64,000 bases of DNA from UBA4782 sp034429195 (GCA_034429195.1 DAOUGQ010000022.1:1-64000), one strand, 5' to 3'. Positions 1-8,964 are shown, counted from the stretch's first letter. Notes: a model not told the origin generated them from the letters alone. Numbers and translations are program-made.

Positions 1-243
<243 letters not shown>

Positions 244-278
244 AGTAGACTTCTGAGTTTTCCCCAGAGAGCATGGCG

Positions 279-287
279 ATTATACCA
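279..287 (-). promoter_or_regulatory. Extended -10 element of tRNA-Ser promoter
   Basis: On the minus strand the sequence reads TGGTATAAT, an extended -10 hexamer about 36 nt upstream of the tRNA. No good -35 box is visible. The same TGGTATAAT element precedes tRNA-Thr. Confidence 0.55.
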
Positions 288-313
288 TATGTACATGAAA
301 TAATAACAGAAGA

Positions 314-337
314 AGCCCTGTCGAAAATAACAGGGCT
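314..337. terminator. Hairpin between tRNA-Ser and the NERD-like gene
   Basis: Perfect 8-bp stem AGCCCTGT/ACAGGGCT with an 8-nt loop. The plus side is followed by TTTTGTT; the minus side by a weaker T-rich run. It lies 30 nt past the stop of the minus-strand operon, so it probably ends that operon. Confidence 0.6.
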
Positions 338-366
338 TTTTGTTGAAATCATATTGAATTTCTTCT

Positions 367-1059
367 TTATTTGGTTTTGGCTTCTAAAAATGCCGCAACT
401 TTATCGTAATCTTCCTGTGGCATCTTCACAGTGCCTGCATCCACATGTTTTCTGAATTTTTCAACTTTCATTACAGGAACAGGGGGATTGACCAGCTCCA
501 ATCGGGCGAGGGGGTGGGTAAAAACGACGACTGGTTTCACAGGAATGTTTCCCGTTAGTCCCTCGATCTGGTTCAATTGAGCTTGAATATTCTGCGCAGA
601 TTCTTTTGCAGCACGAGATGGGTCACCGAGATGCTCTTCAACAATATACCGTATCGCTCGTCCAATTGTCATGCTTTCTTTCCATTTTCCATCTTTGTAC
701 ATGTAATCACCGTCGATGTTGACCGTTTCGATTACAATCACACTGGCGGGGGTTAACAGGATGTGATCGGATGGTAAATGGGGGTAATGGAAGATCACGT
801 ACTTCTCGCTCAATCCTTTAAGCACTTTCTCCAGGCGGTCTTCAGGTCGGGGTTTGCGTACCCAGCGATTGGCATAGTAAATACCCACCATTGCCACGCC
901 AAGGCCTAAAACCATTAAGATTGCTGCCAGGGCTGAAGTACCTTCAACAAAAACGGGTAGCATGACTGAAGCCAGCAAGATTAGCAATCCTCCAATACTG
1001 GCAAGATTCGCAAGCAAGGCATATTTATTGATACGATTACGATCGATAACTTGTTTCAT
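367..1059 (-). CDS. Membrane protein with NERD-like (nuclease-related) domain
   Basis: A 230-residue protein. Residues about 15-62 hold two hydrophobic helices, so it is an integral membrane protein. The segment that follows (about 72-200) is soluble and contains the pattern HILLTPASVIVIET...GDYMYKDGKWKE, which resembles the core of NERD domains (a predicted nuclease fold found in many bacterial membrane proteins). No enzymatic activity can be asserted: only part of the expected acidic/Lys core is visible. It is the last gene of the GntR-led cluster and its ATG overlaps the stop of the FGGY kinase gene by 4 bp, so the two are translationally coupled. A link to the catabolic genes upstream is inference. 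Confidence 0.65.
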   Translation of the reverse strand: MKQVIDRNRINKYALLANLASIGGLLILLASVMLPVFVEGTSALAAILMVLGLGVAMVGIYYANRWVRKPRPEDRLEKVLKGLSEKYVIFHYPHLPSDHILLTPASVIVIETVNIDGDYMYKDGKWKESMTIGRAIRYIVEEHLGDPSRAAKESAQNIQAQLNQIEGLTGNIPVKPVVVFTHPLARLELVNPPVPVMKVEKFRKHVDAGTVKMPQEDYDKVAAFLEAKTK

Positions 1060-2597
1060 TTAATATCTGCTAAGCTCCTGTAGGTAGGAATTAGTGCAGT
1101 ATAGAGATCACGGTACACATGGTAAAGGTCATCGTAGCGTTTTTTATGTTCACCGTTTGATGGGTTGACAGTGCGTCTTATCTCAACCAGGTCATCCACA
1201 TCATCCATGCTTTTATGGATGCCAAGCCCCACTGATACTGCCAGGGCAGCACCAGCTGCTCCTGCTTCAAGGTGATTCTTTACCAGGTGCATGGGTCTTC
1301 CAGTGACATCACTGATGATCTGTACCCATGTGCTGCTGTTGCATCCGCCTCCTACGGCATTGAAAGCGTCGATGTTGAACCCAATATTTTCCATAGTTTC
1401 GCAGATCCAACGCAAGTGATAGGCAACCCCTTCCATTACAGCACGAGCCATATGTCCTTTACTGTGACTCATTGCCAGACCAATGAAAGCACCACGTGCA
1501 TAATGGTCTAACACAGGTGCACGCTCACCAGAGAGCCACGGTAAGAAAATCAATTTGTCTGATCCAGGTGGAACAACTTCAACCAGACCATTGATCAGTT
1601 CATAGGTTGATCGACCTATATGGGTTGAATGGATCTTTTCTTCGTTGCAAAGTGCATCGCGGAACCACATTAAAGCACCACCACCGGTTTCCATTTCACC
1701 AGAGATGATGTATTTGTTCGGATCGATGTGGCATAATCCCCAGAGAGGTTTTACCGGGTCGTTTCGGAACACAGATGTAGAGATTCCTACCCAGGTTGCT
1801 GTGCCGATACATAAATGAACTTTATTGTCGCGATTTGCGCCAGCACCTGATTGGGCAACTGCAACATCACCAGCGCAGATCACTACAGGTGTTCCCGCTG
1901 CTAATCCGGTTTCTTTTGCGGCTTGGTCTGTGATCTCTCCGATAACTTCTGTACATGGGTACGCTGGAGGAAGTTTTTCAATAGGTATGCCAAATGCATC
2001 GCATACATCCTTCGACCAGACCTTTTTAATGGGGTCGAAAAGGAAGAATACCGAAGCGCCTACGTAATCAATAGCCATCTTTCCAGTAAGTTTGAACAAG
2101 ATGTATTCTTTGCAATCCATGATACAGGCGGTTTTATCCCATATGTCTGGTCGCTCTTCTTTTAACCAAAGGATCTTGGGGATGCTATCTTTGGCAGTGG
2201 GAATGTTTCCTGTATGCTCATAAATAAATGCAGGGTTATTTCCTTCCACAACGCGATTGGCTTGCTCAACGCTGCGTAAATCCAGCCAACTCATCATAGG
2301 AGTCAGGGGTTTTCCCTTATCGTCGACTGGAAGAGTGTTCCACATCTGGGCAGATATGCCGACACCAGCGATTTCTTGAGGATCGATACCTGCTTTTTCT
2401 ATGACCCGCCTGGTTGTGGCTGCAACTGCTCGCCATAATTCATCTGGATCCTGTTCTACCCATTCGGGTTTAGGATAAGAAATACTATAATCCTGGTAAA
2501 CCGAATGTAAGACATGTCCATCCAGATCACAGATCACTGCTTTATCACCACCCGTGCCTGTATCGTGTGCAAGAATATATCGTTTCTGCATTGTCAT
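1056..2597 (-). CDS. FGGY-family carbohydrate kinase (xylulokinase-like)
   Basis: A 513-residue sugar kinase, normal for the family (about 490-520). The N-terminal half opens with the phosphate-binding strand (ILAHDTGTGGDKAVICD), where GTGGDKA takes the place of the usual GTSSTKA, followed by WVEQDPDELW. The C-terminal FGGY half contains VMEGVAYHLR and the AVGGGCNSSTWVQIISD signature. The family phosphorylates sugars, polyols or related polyhydroxy compounds with ATP in the cytoplasm. The exact substrate cannot be read from sequence; xylulose, another ketose or an autoinducer-2-like compound are all possible. It lies 3 nt after the aminotransferase gene and overlaps the NERD-like gene, so it is co-transcribed with both. 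The amino-acid-type permease in the same cluster suggests an amino-containing substrate, which is inference. Confidence 0.85.
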   Translation of the reverse strand: MTMQKRYILAHDTGTGGDKAVICDLDGHVLHSVYQDYSISYPKPEWVEQDPDELWRAVAATTRRVIEKAGIDPQEIAGVGISAQMWNTLPVDDKGKPLTPMMSWLDLRSVEQANRVVEGNNPAFIYEHTGNIPTAKDSIPKILWLKEERPDIWDKTACIMDCKEYILFKLTGKMAIDYVGASVFFLFDPIKKVWSKDVCDAFGIPIEKLPPAYPCTEVIGEITDQAAKETGLAAGTPVVICAGDVAVAQSGAGANRDNKVHLCIGTATWVGISTSVFRNDPVKPLWGLCHIDPNKYIISGEMETGGGALMWFRDALCNEEKIHSTHIGRSTYELINGLVEVVPPGSDKLIFLPWLSGERAPVLDHYARGAFIGLAMSHSKGHMARAVMEGVAYHLRWICETMENIGFNIDAFNAVGGGCNSSTWVQIISDVTGRPMHLVKNHLEAGAAGAALAVSVGLGIHKSMDDVDDLVEIRRTVNPSNGEHKKRYDDLYHVYRDLYTALIPTYRSLADIK

Positions 2598-2600
2598 GTC

Positions 2601-3701
2601 TTACTTCCCTAAAACTTCATGGATATATTCTTTGAATAACCTTACAAACAATTCATTTTGAGTCTTTGATCCAACCGTGATACGGATGAATCCTTTCTTC
2701 ATATGGTGCCCACCCATGGGGCGGATGTAAATTCCCTTTGCCGTCATTGCATCCCGGATCTCTTCTGAAGTCTTATCCAGAATATGGGCATCGATCAAAA
2801 CGAAGTTTCCTTCAGATGGATAAGCCTTGATCCCAGGAATGGCATTCATTTCTTGATAGATATATTTTCTTCCCTGGATTATGGTTTGGTGTTTGAATTC
2901 TTGATTGCTGGTATCTTCCAATTGAGCCAATGCGGCGGCAATCCCTATCAAGCTGACGTTCCAGGGGAATCGAACACGGTTGAAATAAGTAGCAAGCTGG
3001 GGATCACACAGAAGGTATCCGATCCTAAAACCTGCCAGACCATAAGCTTTTGAGAAAGTGCGATTGATTACCATGTGGGGATAATCTTTAAGCCATCCAG
3101 CTTTTGTTTCAACTGTATCAGCCAGCTCGTAATATGCTTCATCAAAAAATGTTGGTATTCCCAGATCCAATATTTTTTTCAGATCCGAATCGGTAATCTT
3201 GTTTCCGGTGGGGTTATTTGGTGAGCAGATGAAGATCAGTTTGGTTTTTGTTGTAACAGCAGCCAGGATAGCATCCATATCCCAATAGAATTCGGGAGTG
3301 AAAGGTACCTGAACTACTTTTCCACCAGCAACCTTTGTGCGCGATTCGTACATAGGAAATGTAGGAACAGGGATAAGTACTTCGTCACCGGGGCCAACAA
3401 AGGTATGAATGACAAAATTGATCACATCGGTTGAACCATTCCCGAGGACAACATGATCAGCGGTTAATCCATTCGATTCGCCAAGTTTTTTTCTCAATAA
3501 TGGACCTGAACCAGGGTAAAGATTTCCAAGGCGCGCTGTTTCCACAATGGCATCGATCACTGATTCAGGGGGCTCGCACAGATTTTCGTTTGACATCATG
3601 CGGATGATCTCTGGATGTTCCCAAGCGATATCCATATGCCGGTCGCTATAAGGTTCAGCAGAAATGATCCATGGATTGATAAAATCAATTGCTTTCTTCA
3701 T
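2601..3701 (-). CDS. HisC-like PLP-dependent aminotransferase (class I/II)
   Basis: A 366-residue fold-type I aminotransferase of the histidinol-phosphate aminotransferase subfamily. Visible motifs: GNGSTDVI (PLP phosphate region), CSPNNPTGN, FFDEAYYE (the Asp contacts the pyridine nitrogen) and INRTFSKAYGLAGFRIGYLL with the Schiff-base lysine in SKAYGLAG. The C terminus has the substrate-carboxylate arginine in GFIRITVG. No his genes are nearby, so a true histidine-biosynthesis role is doubtful; enzymes of this subfamily also act on aromatic amino acids, threonine phosphate or catabolic amines. It sits between the nucleotidyltransferase-like gene and the FGGY kinase, 3 nt upstream of the latter. 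An AAGGAG Shine-Dalgarno lies a somewhat long 12-13 nt ahead of the start. Confidence 0.85.
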   Translation of the reverse strand: MKKAIDFINPWIISAEPYSDRHMDIAWEHPEIIRMMSNENLCEPPESVIDAIVETARLGNLYPGSGPLLRKKLGESNGLTADHVVLGNGSTDVINFVIHTFVGPGDEVLIPVPTFPMYESRTKVAGGKVVQVPFTPEFYWDMDAILAAVTTKTKLIFICSPNNPTGNKITDSDLKKILDLGIPTFFDEAYYELADTVETKAGWLKDYPHMVINRTFSKAYGLAGFRIGYLLCDPQLATYFNRVRFPWNVSLIGIAAALAQLEDTSNQEFKHQTIIQGRKYIYQEMNAIPGIKAYPSEGNFVLIDAHILDKTSEEIRDAMTAKGIYIRPMGGHHMKKGFIRITVGSKTQNELFVRLFKEYIHEVLGK

Positions 3702-3725
3702 GAGTATGCAATTCTCCTTATTTGA

Positions 3726-3743
3726 GAACCTGCTAGCAGGTTC
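3726..3743. other. Perfect 18-bp palindrome in an intercistronic gap
   Basis: GAACCTGCTAGCAGGTTC is fully self-complementary and lies in the 58-bp gap between the nucleotidyltransferase-like gene and the aminotransferase gene. As RNA it would be a stem with a very tight loop and no good T-run, so it fits an operator or mRNA processing/stability element better than a strong terminator. Confidence 0.6.
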
Positions 3744-3759
3744 GTACTTTACAACTATC

Positions 3760-4539
3760 CTATCTGGTTAATTCCTCAACATCTTTGTACCACTTTACTT
3801 TGTCACCGACTTTTGATCGAATTTTCCATTTCACTGATTTTGGGGCTTCATCGATGATCTTTCGCAATTCTTCCAACCGTGAATGGACAATCTGCTGTTC
3901 TTCAGAAGTAAGATTTTCATACATTTTCAATCGGTCATCAACCACTTTCATATTTCCTGTAGTAGTTCGCCACCAACCCCAATCTGAGGTTAGTGTATTG
4001 ACCAATACTTTGATATTGATGGTTTCTTTGTCACCCTCACCGAATGGGTGCTCAAGCAGCAGCATAATAGTATCGATAATGTCTTTTTCGTTAATCTGAA
4101 CAATTTGCATCTTTTCAAGGAATAATTCTGCAAGAGGTATGGTGATCTCTTCAGCCTCGAGCCTGCCAATAAAGTTGATGGTGTGGCAAAAATCAAGGTA
4201 GTTGTAGAAGACATCAATATGCCGCCCAAATGAGGGATCGTGGAAAATCATTCGTTTGTCGCCAAATAATTGGGTGACCTGTTTATCTTCTTCATAACCC
4301 AGTTCTGTCAAAACTCTGGTAATGTCTTTTGTATATTTTGGGTAGGCAACAAAATCAAAATCGGTAAAAACTCGACCTAACTTATCTTGAATATAGCCAT
4401 ATTTTTGGCAATGGGTGCGGAAGGCAAGCGCACCGATTAATCGCATAACAATATGTTTATTCTGGTCTTCTGCAAGGGCACTCAAAATACGAGAGCGCTC
4501 GGTATAAAAATCTTCAATAATTGGTCCATATTTTCCCAT
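3760..4539 (-). CDS. Nucleotidyltransferase-like protein
   Basis: A 259-residue soluble protein. The part around residues 60-120 (VFTDFDFVAYPKY ... GRHIDVFYNY) has the spacing of the acidic residues of the pol-beta-like nucleotidyltransferase fold: DFDF for the paired carboxylates and IDVF for the third. The preceding MRLIGALAFRTHC would be the helix and glycine region. The full GSxxxG(S/T)-DxD signature is not clear, so a diverged or inactive member is possible. No substrate can be assigned. It starts behind a strong GGAGG site, 10 nt after the phosphoesterase stop, and precedes the aminotransferase in the same transcript. Treat it as a conserved hypothetical with a nucleotidyltransferase-like fold. 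Confidence 0.6.
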   Translation of the reverse strand: MGKYGPIIEDFYTERSRILSALAEDQNKHIVMRLIGALAFRTHCQKYGYIQDKLGRVFTDFDFVAYPKYTKDITRVLTELGYEEDKQVTQLFGDKRMIFHDPSFGRHIDVFYNYLDFCHTINFIGRLEAEEITIPLAELFLEKMQIVQINEKDIIDTIMLLLEHPFGEGDKETINIKVLVNTLTSDWGWWRTTTGNMKVVDDRLKMYENLTSEEQQIVHSRLEELRKIIDEAPKSVKWKIRSKVGDKVKWYKDVEELTR

Positions 4540-4549
4540 ATTACCTCCA

Positions 4550-5530
4550 TCAACCAGAAATCATCATGTGACCTTTGACTTTGCCATTTTCCAGATTGAT
4601 GATGGCTGCTTTGAGAATGGCTTCAGCATATTCACTTCCAGCATTAATTGCCAGAGTGCGACCAATATGAATATGTCCGGGGGATTCATGAATGTGCCCA
4701 TGAAGGGACAATAATGGTTGTACTTTCTCCAAGAAGTTATTTACCGATTGCGAGCCAGCAGCTTTCATTACTACCTGCCCCCCCCTTGTTACGAGCTTCA
4801 GATTTTTATCCAATTCAGGGCAGGAATCCAATGAAGAATTGTATGGAGGGACATGAAGTACGGTGATCGCAGTTTCAGGTTTTTGAACGAGAGATGCAAG
4901 CTGATCGAGTTTTGCCTGCAGGTCAGGTTCTTCCAAATCTCGAGCGCAGCACCAGGGTGTCATGTTGGCTGCAGAAAGTCCTAAAATCTCATATCCTCCT
5001 TCGATTTCAAATCGCGCCATATCGGGGTTATGGACATTAGGGAATTCAGCAATGGTCTCATCAATTGAAGCCAGATCGTCATTCCCTGCCATGAAGTAGA
5101 GAGTTTTATGATTAGGAGTCAGCTTCTCATCGGCGATCTGCATCCAGGATCTTACTCTTTCACACATTTCATATTCAAACCTGGATGCCATTTTTTCGGG
5201 ATGGGATTCAAGATCATCTGCTTCATCCTGGCTGATAACGATGGGGTAAAAACCTACACTGGAAATATCTTTCTTGATTTTTTCCAGTTCATCACTATTT
5301 TTTGCAGATAAATCTTTTCCAAACAGAGAGCTTGTATATTTCCCATTTCCATTATCAATAACTGGAACCATTGCTTTCCCAGTAACATCACCCCCGACGA
5401 TCAAAACATCTGCTTGATACTGAAATGCTGCGGAGATAAATTTTCGATATACAACATCAGAACCATGGAAATCTGAACCAAAGAGAATTCGGGTAATCTT
5501 GCCTTGTTGAGGTTTAAATCCGAGTTTCAT
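4550..5530 (-). CDS. Calcineurin-like metallophosphoesterase
   Basis: A 326-residue phosphoesterase. The metal-binding blocks occur in order: GSDFHGS (D-x-H), VGGDVTGK (GD), MAGNDD (GND, replacing the usual GNH[D/E]), LHVPP (H) and LHGHIHES (GHxH). The family hydrolyses phosphomono- or diesters with a two-metal centre. The substrate is unknown, but the short central part and the GND variant resemble the YfcE/Icc-like groups rather than DNA nucleases. The ATG at 5530 is chosen because GGAG stands 9 nt upstream; a TTG 12 nt further upstream overlaps that site and is unlikely. The gene follows the permease terminator by about 10 nt, so its expression depends on readthrough or on an unseen promoter. 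Confidence 0.85.
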   Translation of the reverse strand: MKLGFKPQQGKITRILFGSDFHGSDVVYRKFISAAFQYQADVLIVGGDVTGKAMVPVIDNGNGKYTSSLFGKDLSAKNSDELEKIKKDISSVGFYPIVISQDEADDLESHPEKMASRFEYEMCERVRSWMQIADEKLTPNHKTLYFMAGNDDLASIDETIAEFPNVHNPDMARFEIEGGYEILGLSAANMTPWCCARDLEEPDLQAKLDQLASLVQKPETAITVLHVPPYNSSLDSCPELDKNLKLVTRGGQVVMKAAGSQSVNNFLEKVQPLLSLHGHIHESPGHIHIGRTLAINAGSEYAEAILKAAIINLENGKVKGHMMISG

Positions 5531-5540
5531 GAAATACTCC

Positions 5541-5600
5541 AAAAAAGGCTCCCTGGAGGGATGGATACCTCAGAGAATTTCTTCTCGTTTTCAGGGAGCC
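5541..5600 (-). terminator. Rho-independent (possibly partial) terminator after the permease
   Basis: On the minus strand a perfect 9-bp stem GGCTCCCTG/CAGGGAGCC with a 36-nt loop is followed by TTTTTT. It stands between the permease stop and the phosphoesterase Shine-Dalgarno, so it could lower expression of the downstream enzymes relative to the permease. Confidence 0.75.
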
Positions 5601-5616
5601 ATAAATCGTATATAGG

Positions 5617-7236
5617 TTATACGGGTGGAATGGACTTGAATGTCCAGTTAATATCGATGCCTTCTTTCTTAATTCGGTATGCTCTGGCCACATAGAATAC
5701 CAGGAAACCAGAACCAATGAAGGCTGCAAGGGTGAGCAATGTTCCAGACCCGATCCTTCCTCCGACTGCGGGGAACAAGAAGGAAGCAACCAGCATCCAG
5801 AGTAAGTAAGCCAGGGTGATGCCACCAATGATCGTGATTACAGGAACTTTTCCGATTTTTCTCTTCACGAAACCACTGGCGTTTTCAAAGATCTCAGGCT
5901 TGGTAAATGGAAGCAAGGTTACTGCTGTTACGGGGACTAGCTGTGTACACACTGCAAAGAACACGAAGTTCAACTGTGCGCCCATGACACTACCCGTTGC
6001 CGCATCGATGACGCCAATTTCAGCAATAAGCGCAATAATCAGAATGGCGATAATGGGGCTGTGAAGCTTGGGATGAATGTAGCATACTCTTTCTGGGATA
6101 AGGCGGTCGAATGACCAGGCGAAAATGATTCGGCTGCAATAGAAGAAGTATGTTTGAGCCAGGTTGATCAGTGTGTAAATCCAGGCAATAGCGACGATCC
6201 AAAGCAGGAGCATACTTGGTTTAAGAATGGCAGCATAGAAAGTAATCCATGGCATTGGATTGGCATCCACCACTCCAGCGTTGCTCAAATAGCTTTCAGC
6301 AGCTATCCATTCCAATGGTACCAGTCGTTGTAGCATGATAGCTGCTACTACGAAGATTGCCCAGGTGACCAGGAGGGATGACCAGGAACCAGCAAGTAAG
6401 GTTTTCTCAGCCTGTTTGACTTCACCCGCGAAGAAAGTTGGAATGTAATAGCCATAGAAGACCCAGAAGCCCATGATCAAACCTGCCAGGGTCATCATTG
6501 CTACATTTGGATTGGTAACCATTCCATTTGCTTTTGCCAGTTCAATTCGAGCGGCATAGCTTCCATCTCCCATAAACTTATCCCAGGCAGCTGGGAAAGC
6601 ATCTGCCTTTGCAGAACCGAGCTGGAAGTAGATGATTATCCAGGCTGCTATACCCAGGAAGAACCCAACCTCCAAGATCTTCAAGATCGTTTTGGTAGGT
6701 AGGATCATCAATATAAAAACGATCAGGGTGCAAATGGAGCCAATGAGGATGATGCCTGCCTTGGTCGATGAATAATCGGCAAATGCAATAAAGGAAGCAT
6801 TCCCCAAAACGATACCCATGGTGCGGAAAAGCACTGGGATAGCGGTCTTTGGGATCCAGGCAATCAGGGATCCAGCCACCATGGCGCTAAAAATGACCAG
6901 AGTCCAACTGGCAGCAAAGGCCAGAGGAGCGCTGAGTGTACGGCTGCCCAGGGTGTAATCTGAAGCAGAGCGTGGCATTGTAGCACCAATGACTGAATAG
7001 GTATAGGCGTGGAACAGGCAGAAGAACATAGCAACGGTTAGAACACCAATGATGCTGCTACCTGGCCAAACACCTGCCACCCATGAGAAAGGAATCAATC
7101 CTGAAGATGACAGACTGATACAGTGGACACCAAAAACCATTGCGCCGAAAATTCCGATCGTGCGTACCAGACCAGAACTTTTTCGAGCATATAACTTTTT
7201 GTCCCCAATTCCTGCAGGGGCATTCATTTCTGTCAT
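5617..7236 (-). CDS. APC-superfamily amino acid permease
   Basis: A 539-residue polytopic membrane protein with about 12-14 hydrophobic segments. The first segment, GIFGAMVFGVHCISLSSSG, is in the place of the Gly-rich unwound helix 1 of APC transporters. The MPRSASDYTLGSRTL stretch is typical of APC family loop 2-3. The family imports amino acids, amines or related compounds by proton or sodium symport, or by exchange. No specific substrate can be given. It is the first gene after the GntR regulator (97-bp gap) and ends at a terminator hairpin, so it is probably the most strongly transcribed member of the cluster. The associated kinase and aminotransferase suggest that it supplies their substrate. 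Confidence 0.88.
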   Translation of the reverse strand: MTEMNAPAGIGDKKLYARKSSGLVRTIGIFGAMVFGVHCISLSSSGLIPFSWVAGVWPGSSIIGVLTVAMFFCLFHAYTYSVIGATMPRSASDYTLGSRTLSAPLAFAASWTLVIFSAMVAGSLIAWIPKTAIPVLFRTMGIVLGNASFIAFADYSSTKAGIILIGSICTLIVFILMILPTKTILKILEVGFFLGIAAWIIIYFQLGSAKADAFPAAWDKFMGDGSYAARIELAKANGMVTNPNVAMMTLAGLIMGFWVFYGYYIPTFFAGEVKQAEKTLLAGSWSSLLVTWAIFVVAAIMLQRLVPLEWIAAESYLSNAGVVDANPMPWITFYAAILKPSMLLLWIVAIAWIYTLINLAQTYFFYCSRIIFAWSFDRLIPERVCYIHPKLHSPIIAILIIALIAEIGVIDAATGSVMGAQLNFVFFAVCTQLVPVTAVTLLPFTKPEIFENASGFVKRKIGKVPVITIIGGITLAYLLWMLVASFLFPAVGGRIGSGTLLTLAAFIGSGFLVFYVARAYRIKKEGIDINWTFKSIPPV

Positions 7237-7333
7237 AACTTTCCTCCTATCTTTCGTTGTAGTTTCTTACTCTTGCAGGTAATGGCAAACCTTTATTAAA
7301 ATTATGTCAACCCTCCTTTCTTACCCGACCAAC

Positions 7334-8077
7334 CTATTTCACCAGTTTGTTCAATTCGAGATTGGTATGGATGCGTGCGTAGTCACTGCGCAAATAATCG
7401 TGCGCCATTACTATTGGTTTCCCATCCTCTTCGCTATGGATGATCTTCACTAACATGAGGATAGGAGAACCTTCATCCACTCTTAATTGCCGGGCAATTT
7501 CATCTGTTGCTGATACTGCTTCGACCGTTTGAGAAAATAAACCTAATTTTTTCTTGTATACATCGGTCAGCAGATCAATATAAGAACTTTTTTCCAGATC
7601 CCATTCTTGTAGATCTGGAAAACTTTCAAACGGGAAGAAAATGCGTTCCAGGATGACTGGAATGCGATTTGCAAAGCGTAATAAACCAATACGAAAGATT
7701 GGATCCCCAATTTCAATTTGTAGAGTTTCAGCTAATCTACGGCTGGCAACAATTTCGTCAAATTCAAGTAATTGTGAAGCAGTCGCTATATTGCGGATCT
7801 GCATTGTTTTGATGTAGTCTACCAACTCCTGAGATTCATAGGTTACCTTGGGTTTGGCGACATAGGTGCCAGAGCCATGCCTGCGCTCAAGAAGGCCTTC
7901 ATTGACTAATTCGGTTAGTGCTTTCCGAACTGTCATCCGGCTTACGCCTAAATCATCACTGAAATCTCGCTCGGATTGGATTTTTGTTTCGGGGGGTAGT
8001 TTTCCAGACAGGATCAATTCGGCAATATGTTCCTGGATTCGCACATATAGAGGCTTATTGAATACGTCATGCACCAC
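7334..8077 (-). CDS. GntR/HutC-family transcriptional regulator with UTRA domain
   Basis: A 247-residue regulator. Residues about 8-75 form the GntR winged helix (PLYVRIQEHIAELILSGKL, KIQSERDFSDDLGVSRMTVRKAL, LERRHGSGTYVAKP). Residues about 95-240 are the UTRA ligand-binding domain, with ILERIFFPFESFP and the closing IVMAHDYLRSDYARI. HutC-type members usually repress a neighbouring uptake/catabolic operon until a small ligand, often a sugar phosphate or amino acid derivative, binds UTRA. It is the first gene of the minus-strand cluster, and two copies of AAAGTGGTATA lie upstream, which are the best candidates for its operators. The ligand is probably a compound handled by the kinase/aminotransferase, which is inference. 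Confidence 0.9.
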   Translation of the reverse strand: MVHDVFNKPLYVRIQEHIAELILSGKLPPETKIQSERDFSDDLGVSRMTVRKALTELVNEGLLERRHGSGTYVAKPKVTYESQELVDYIKTMQIRNIATASQLLEFDEIVASRRLAETLQIEIGDPIFRIGLLRFANRIPVILERIFFPFESFPDLQEWDLEKSSYIDLLTDVYKKKLGLFSQTVEAVSATDEIARQLRVDEGSPILMLVKIIHSEEDGKPIVMAHDYLRSDYARIHTNLELNKLVK

Positions 8078-8118
8078 AAACCACTTCCTAATAGCAGCAA
8101 AATTATTTCAATAATTAT

Positions 8119-8132
8119 TTAAAGTGGTATAC
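8119..8132. promoter_or_regulatory. Candidate GntR operator, copy 1
   Basis: TTAAAGTGGTATAC, 42 bp upstream of the gntR start. The GTATAC core is palindromic, as in HutC-type sites. The 11-mer AAAGTGGTATA recurs at 8274-8284. Confidence 0.5.
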
Positions 8133-8271
8133 AAAAACTAACAATAAGAACTATTTTGCTAAAATATTGCCTAAAAATGTATAAAAACCAAAGTTATTTA
8201 CTTATTATATAACGGAAATCGCTAATTTCAAGTGGGAAAATCAGCCAGAAATCTGAAAATTAGTGAAATTT

Positions 8272-8285
8272 GTAAAGTGGTATAT
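8272..8285. promoter_or_regulatory. Candidate GntR operator, copy 2
   Basis: GTAAAGTGGTATAT, continuing into TGGTATATTG, repeats the motif at 8119. The two copies are 153 bp apart, which would allow looping. The whole gap 8078-8421 is strongly AT-rich and holds nothing else recognisable except the promoters expected for gntR and the lipoprotein gene. Confidence 0.45.
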
Positions 8286-8421
8286 GGTATATTGATTGTT
8301 AAAGATAAATGAAAGAATTTAAAAAATTATTCTCTGGTTTCAATAAAAATGTCTGTTTATAGTTTTAACGACATGATGAAAATACTCTCATGAACGGCTA
8401 TAATTGTTGAAGGTTCTCAAA

Positions 8422-8937
8422 ATGAAGAAGAGTTTCTTATTTCTTTGCTCTCTATTCCTTTTTTTATGCTTCGAAAGTTTGGCTTCTTGTTCCAATTACC
8501 CTTTACAAAGCACGCCTTCAGTTACTTGGATGGTTGAAACCAGCTTTTCTCCAACCAGCGCGCAAACTCTTGCTCCAGGGTTGACACCGACCCAGCCTCC
8601 AATTAAAGAGTCCTCTTCAACTGCGACAAAAATATTTACCCCAACTGAAACTATTCCACCTGTATTCTTTAGACTTCTTACGCATGGTCCTTTGCCGAAC
8701 TGGCAATACCTTGTCACCTTCGAAAACGATGAACCCGTGACGGGGGATTATTCATTGATCGTTGGCCAAAATAAAGAATATACCTGCTTTACACGCGCCG
8801 ATCATCCCAATTATTTATACTGTGCAGGCCCAATGGCAGGGATTGATACCACCGTAGAATTTAAGTTATATCCCCTGGAATCAAAAGTCGAAATATTGAC
8901 TGGAGAAATATATATTCCCCTTCAATTTGCACCTTGA
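8422..8937 (+). CDS. Putative lipoprotein with Thr/Pro linker
   Basis: A 171-residue secreted protein of unknown function. The N terminus is a lipoprotein signal (KK, then a Phe/Leu-rich core, then lipobox LASC with Cys at about residue 22). It is followed by a low-complexity Ser/Thr/Pro linker to about residue 75 and a small globular C-terminal part with VFFRLLTHGPLPNWQYLVTF. This layout (anchor, flexible spacer, sensor or binding domain) recurs in several genes of the window. The ATG at 8422 is preferred over an upstream TTG because GAAGG lies 8-9 nt ahead of it. It stands alone between the GntR cluster and tRNA-Val. I do not recognise the C-terminal domain. Confidence 0.7.
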   Translation: MKKSFLFLCSLFLFLCFESLASCSNYPLQSTPSVTWMVETSFSPTSAQTLAPGLTPTQPPIKESSSTATKIFTPTETIPPVFFRLLTHGPLPNWQYLVTFENDEPVTGDYSLIVGQNKEYTCFTRADHPNYLYCAGPMAGIDTTVEFKLYPLESKVEILTGEIYIPLQFAP

Positions 8938-8964
8938 AAAGGATTTATCCTAATAAGATTCATC

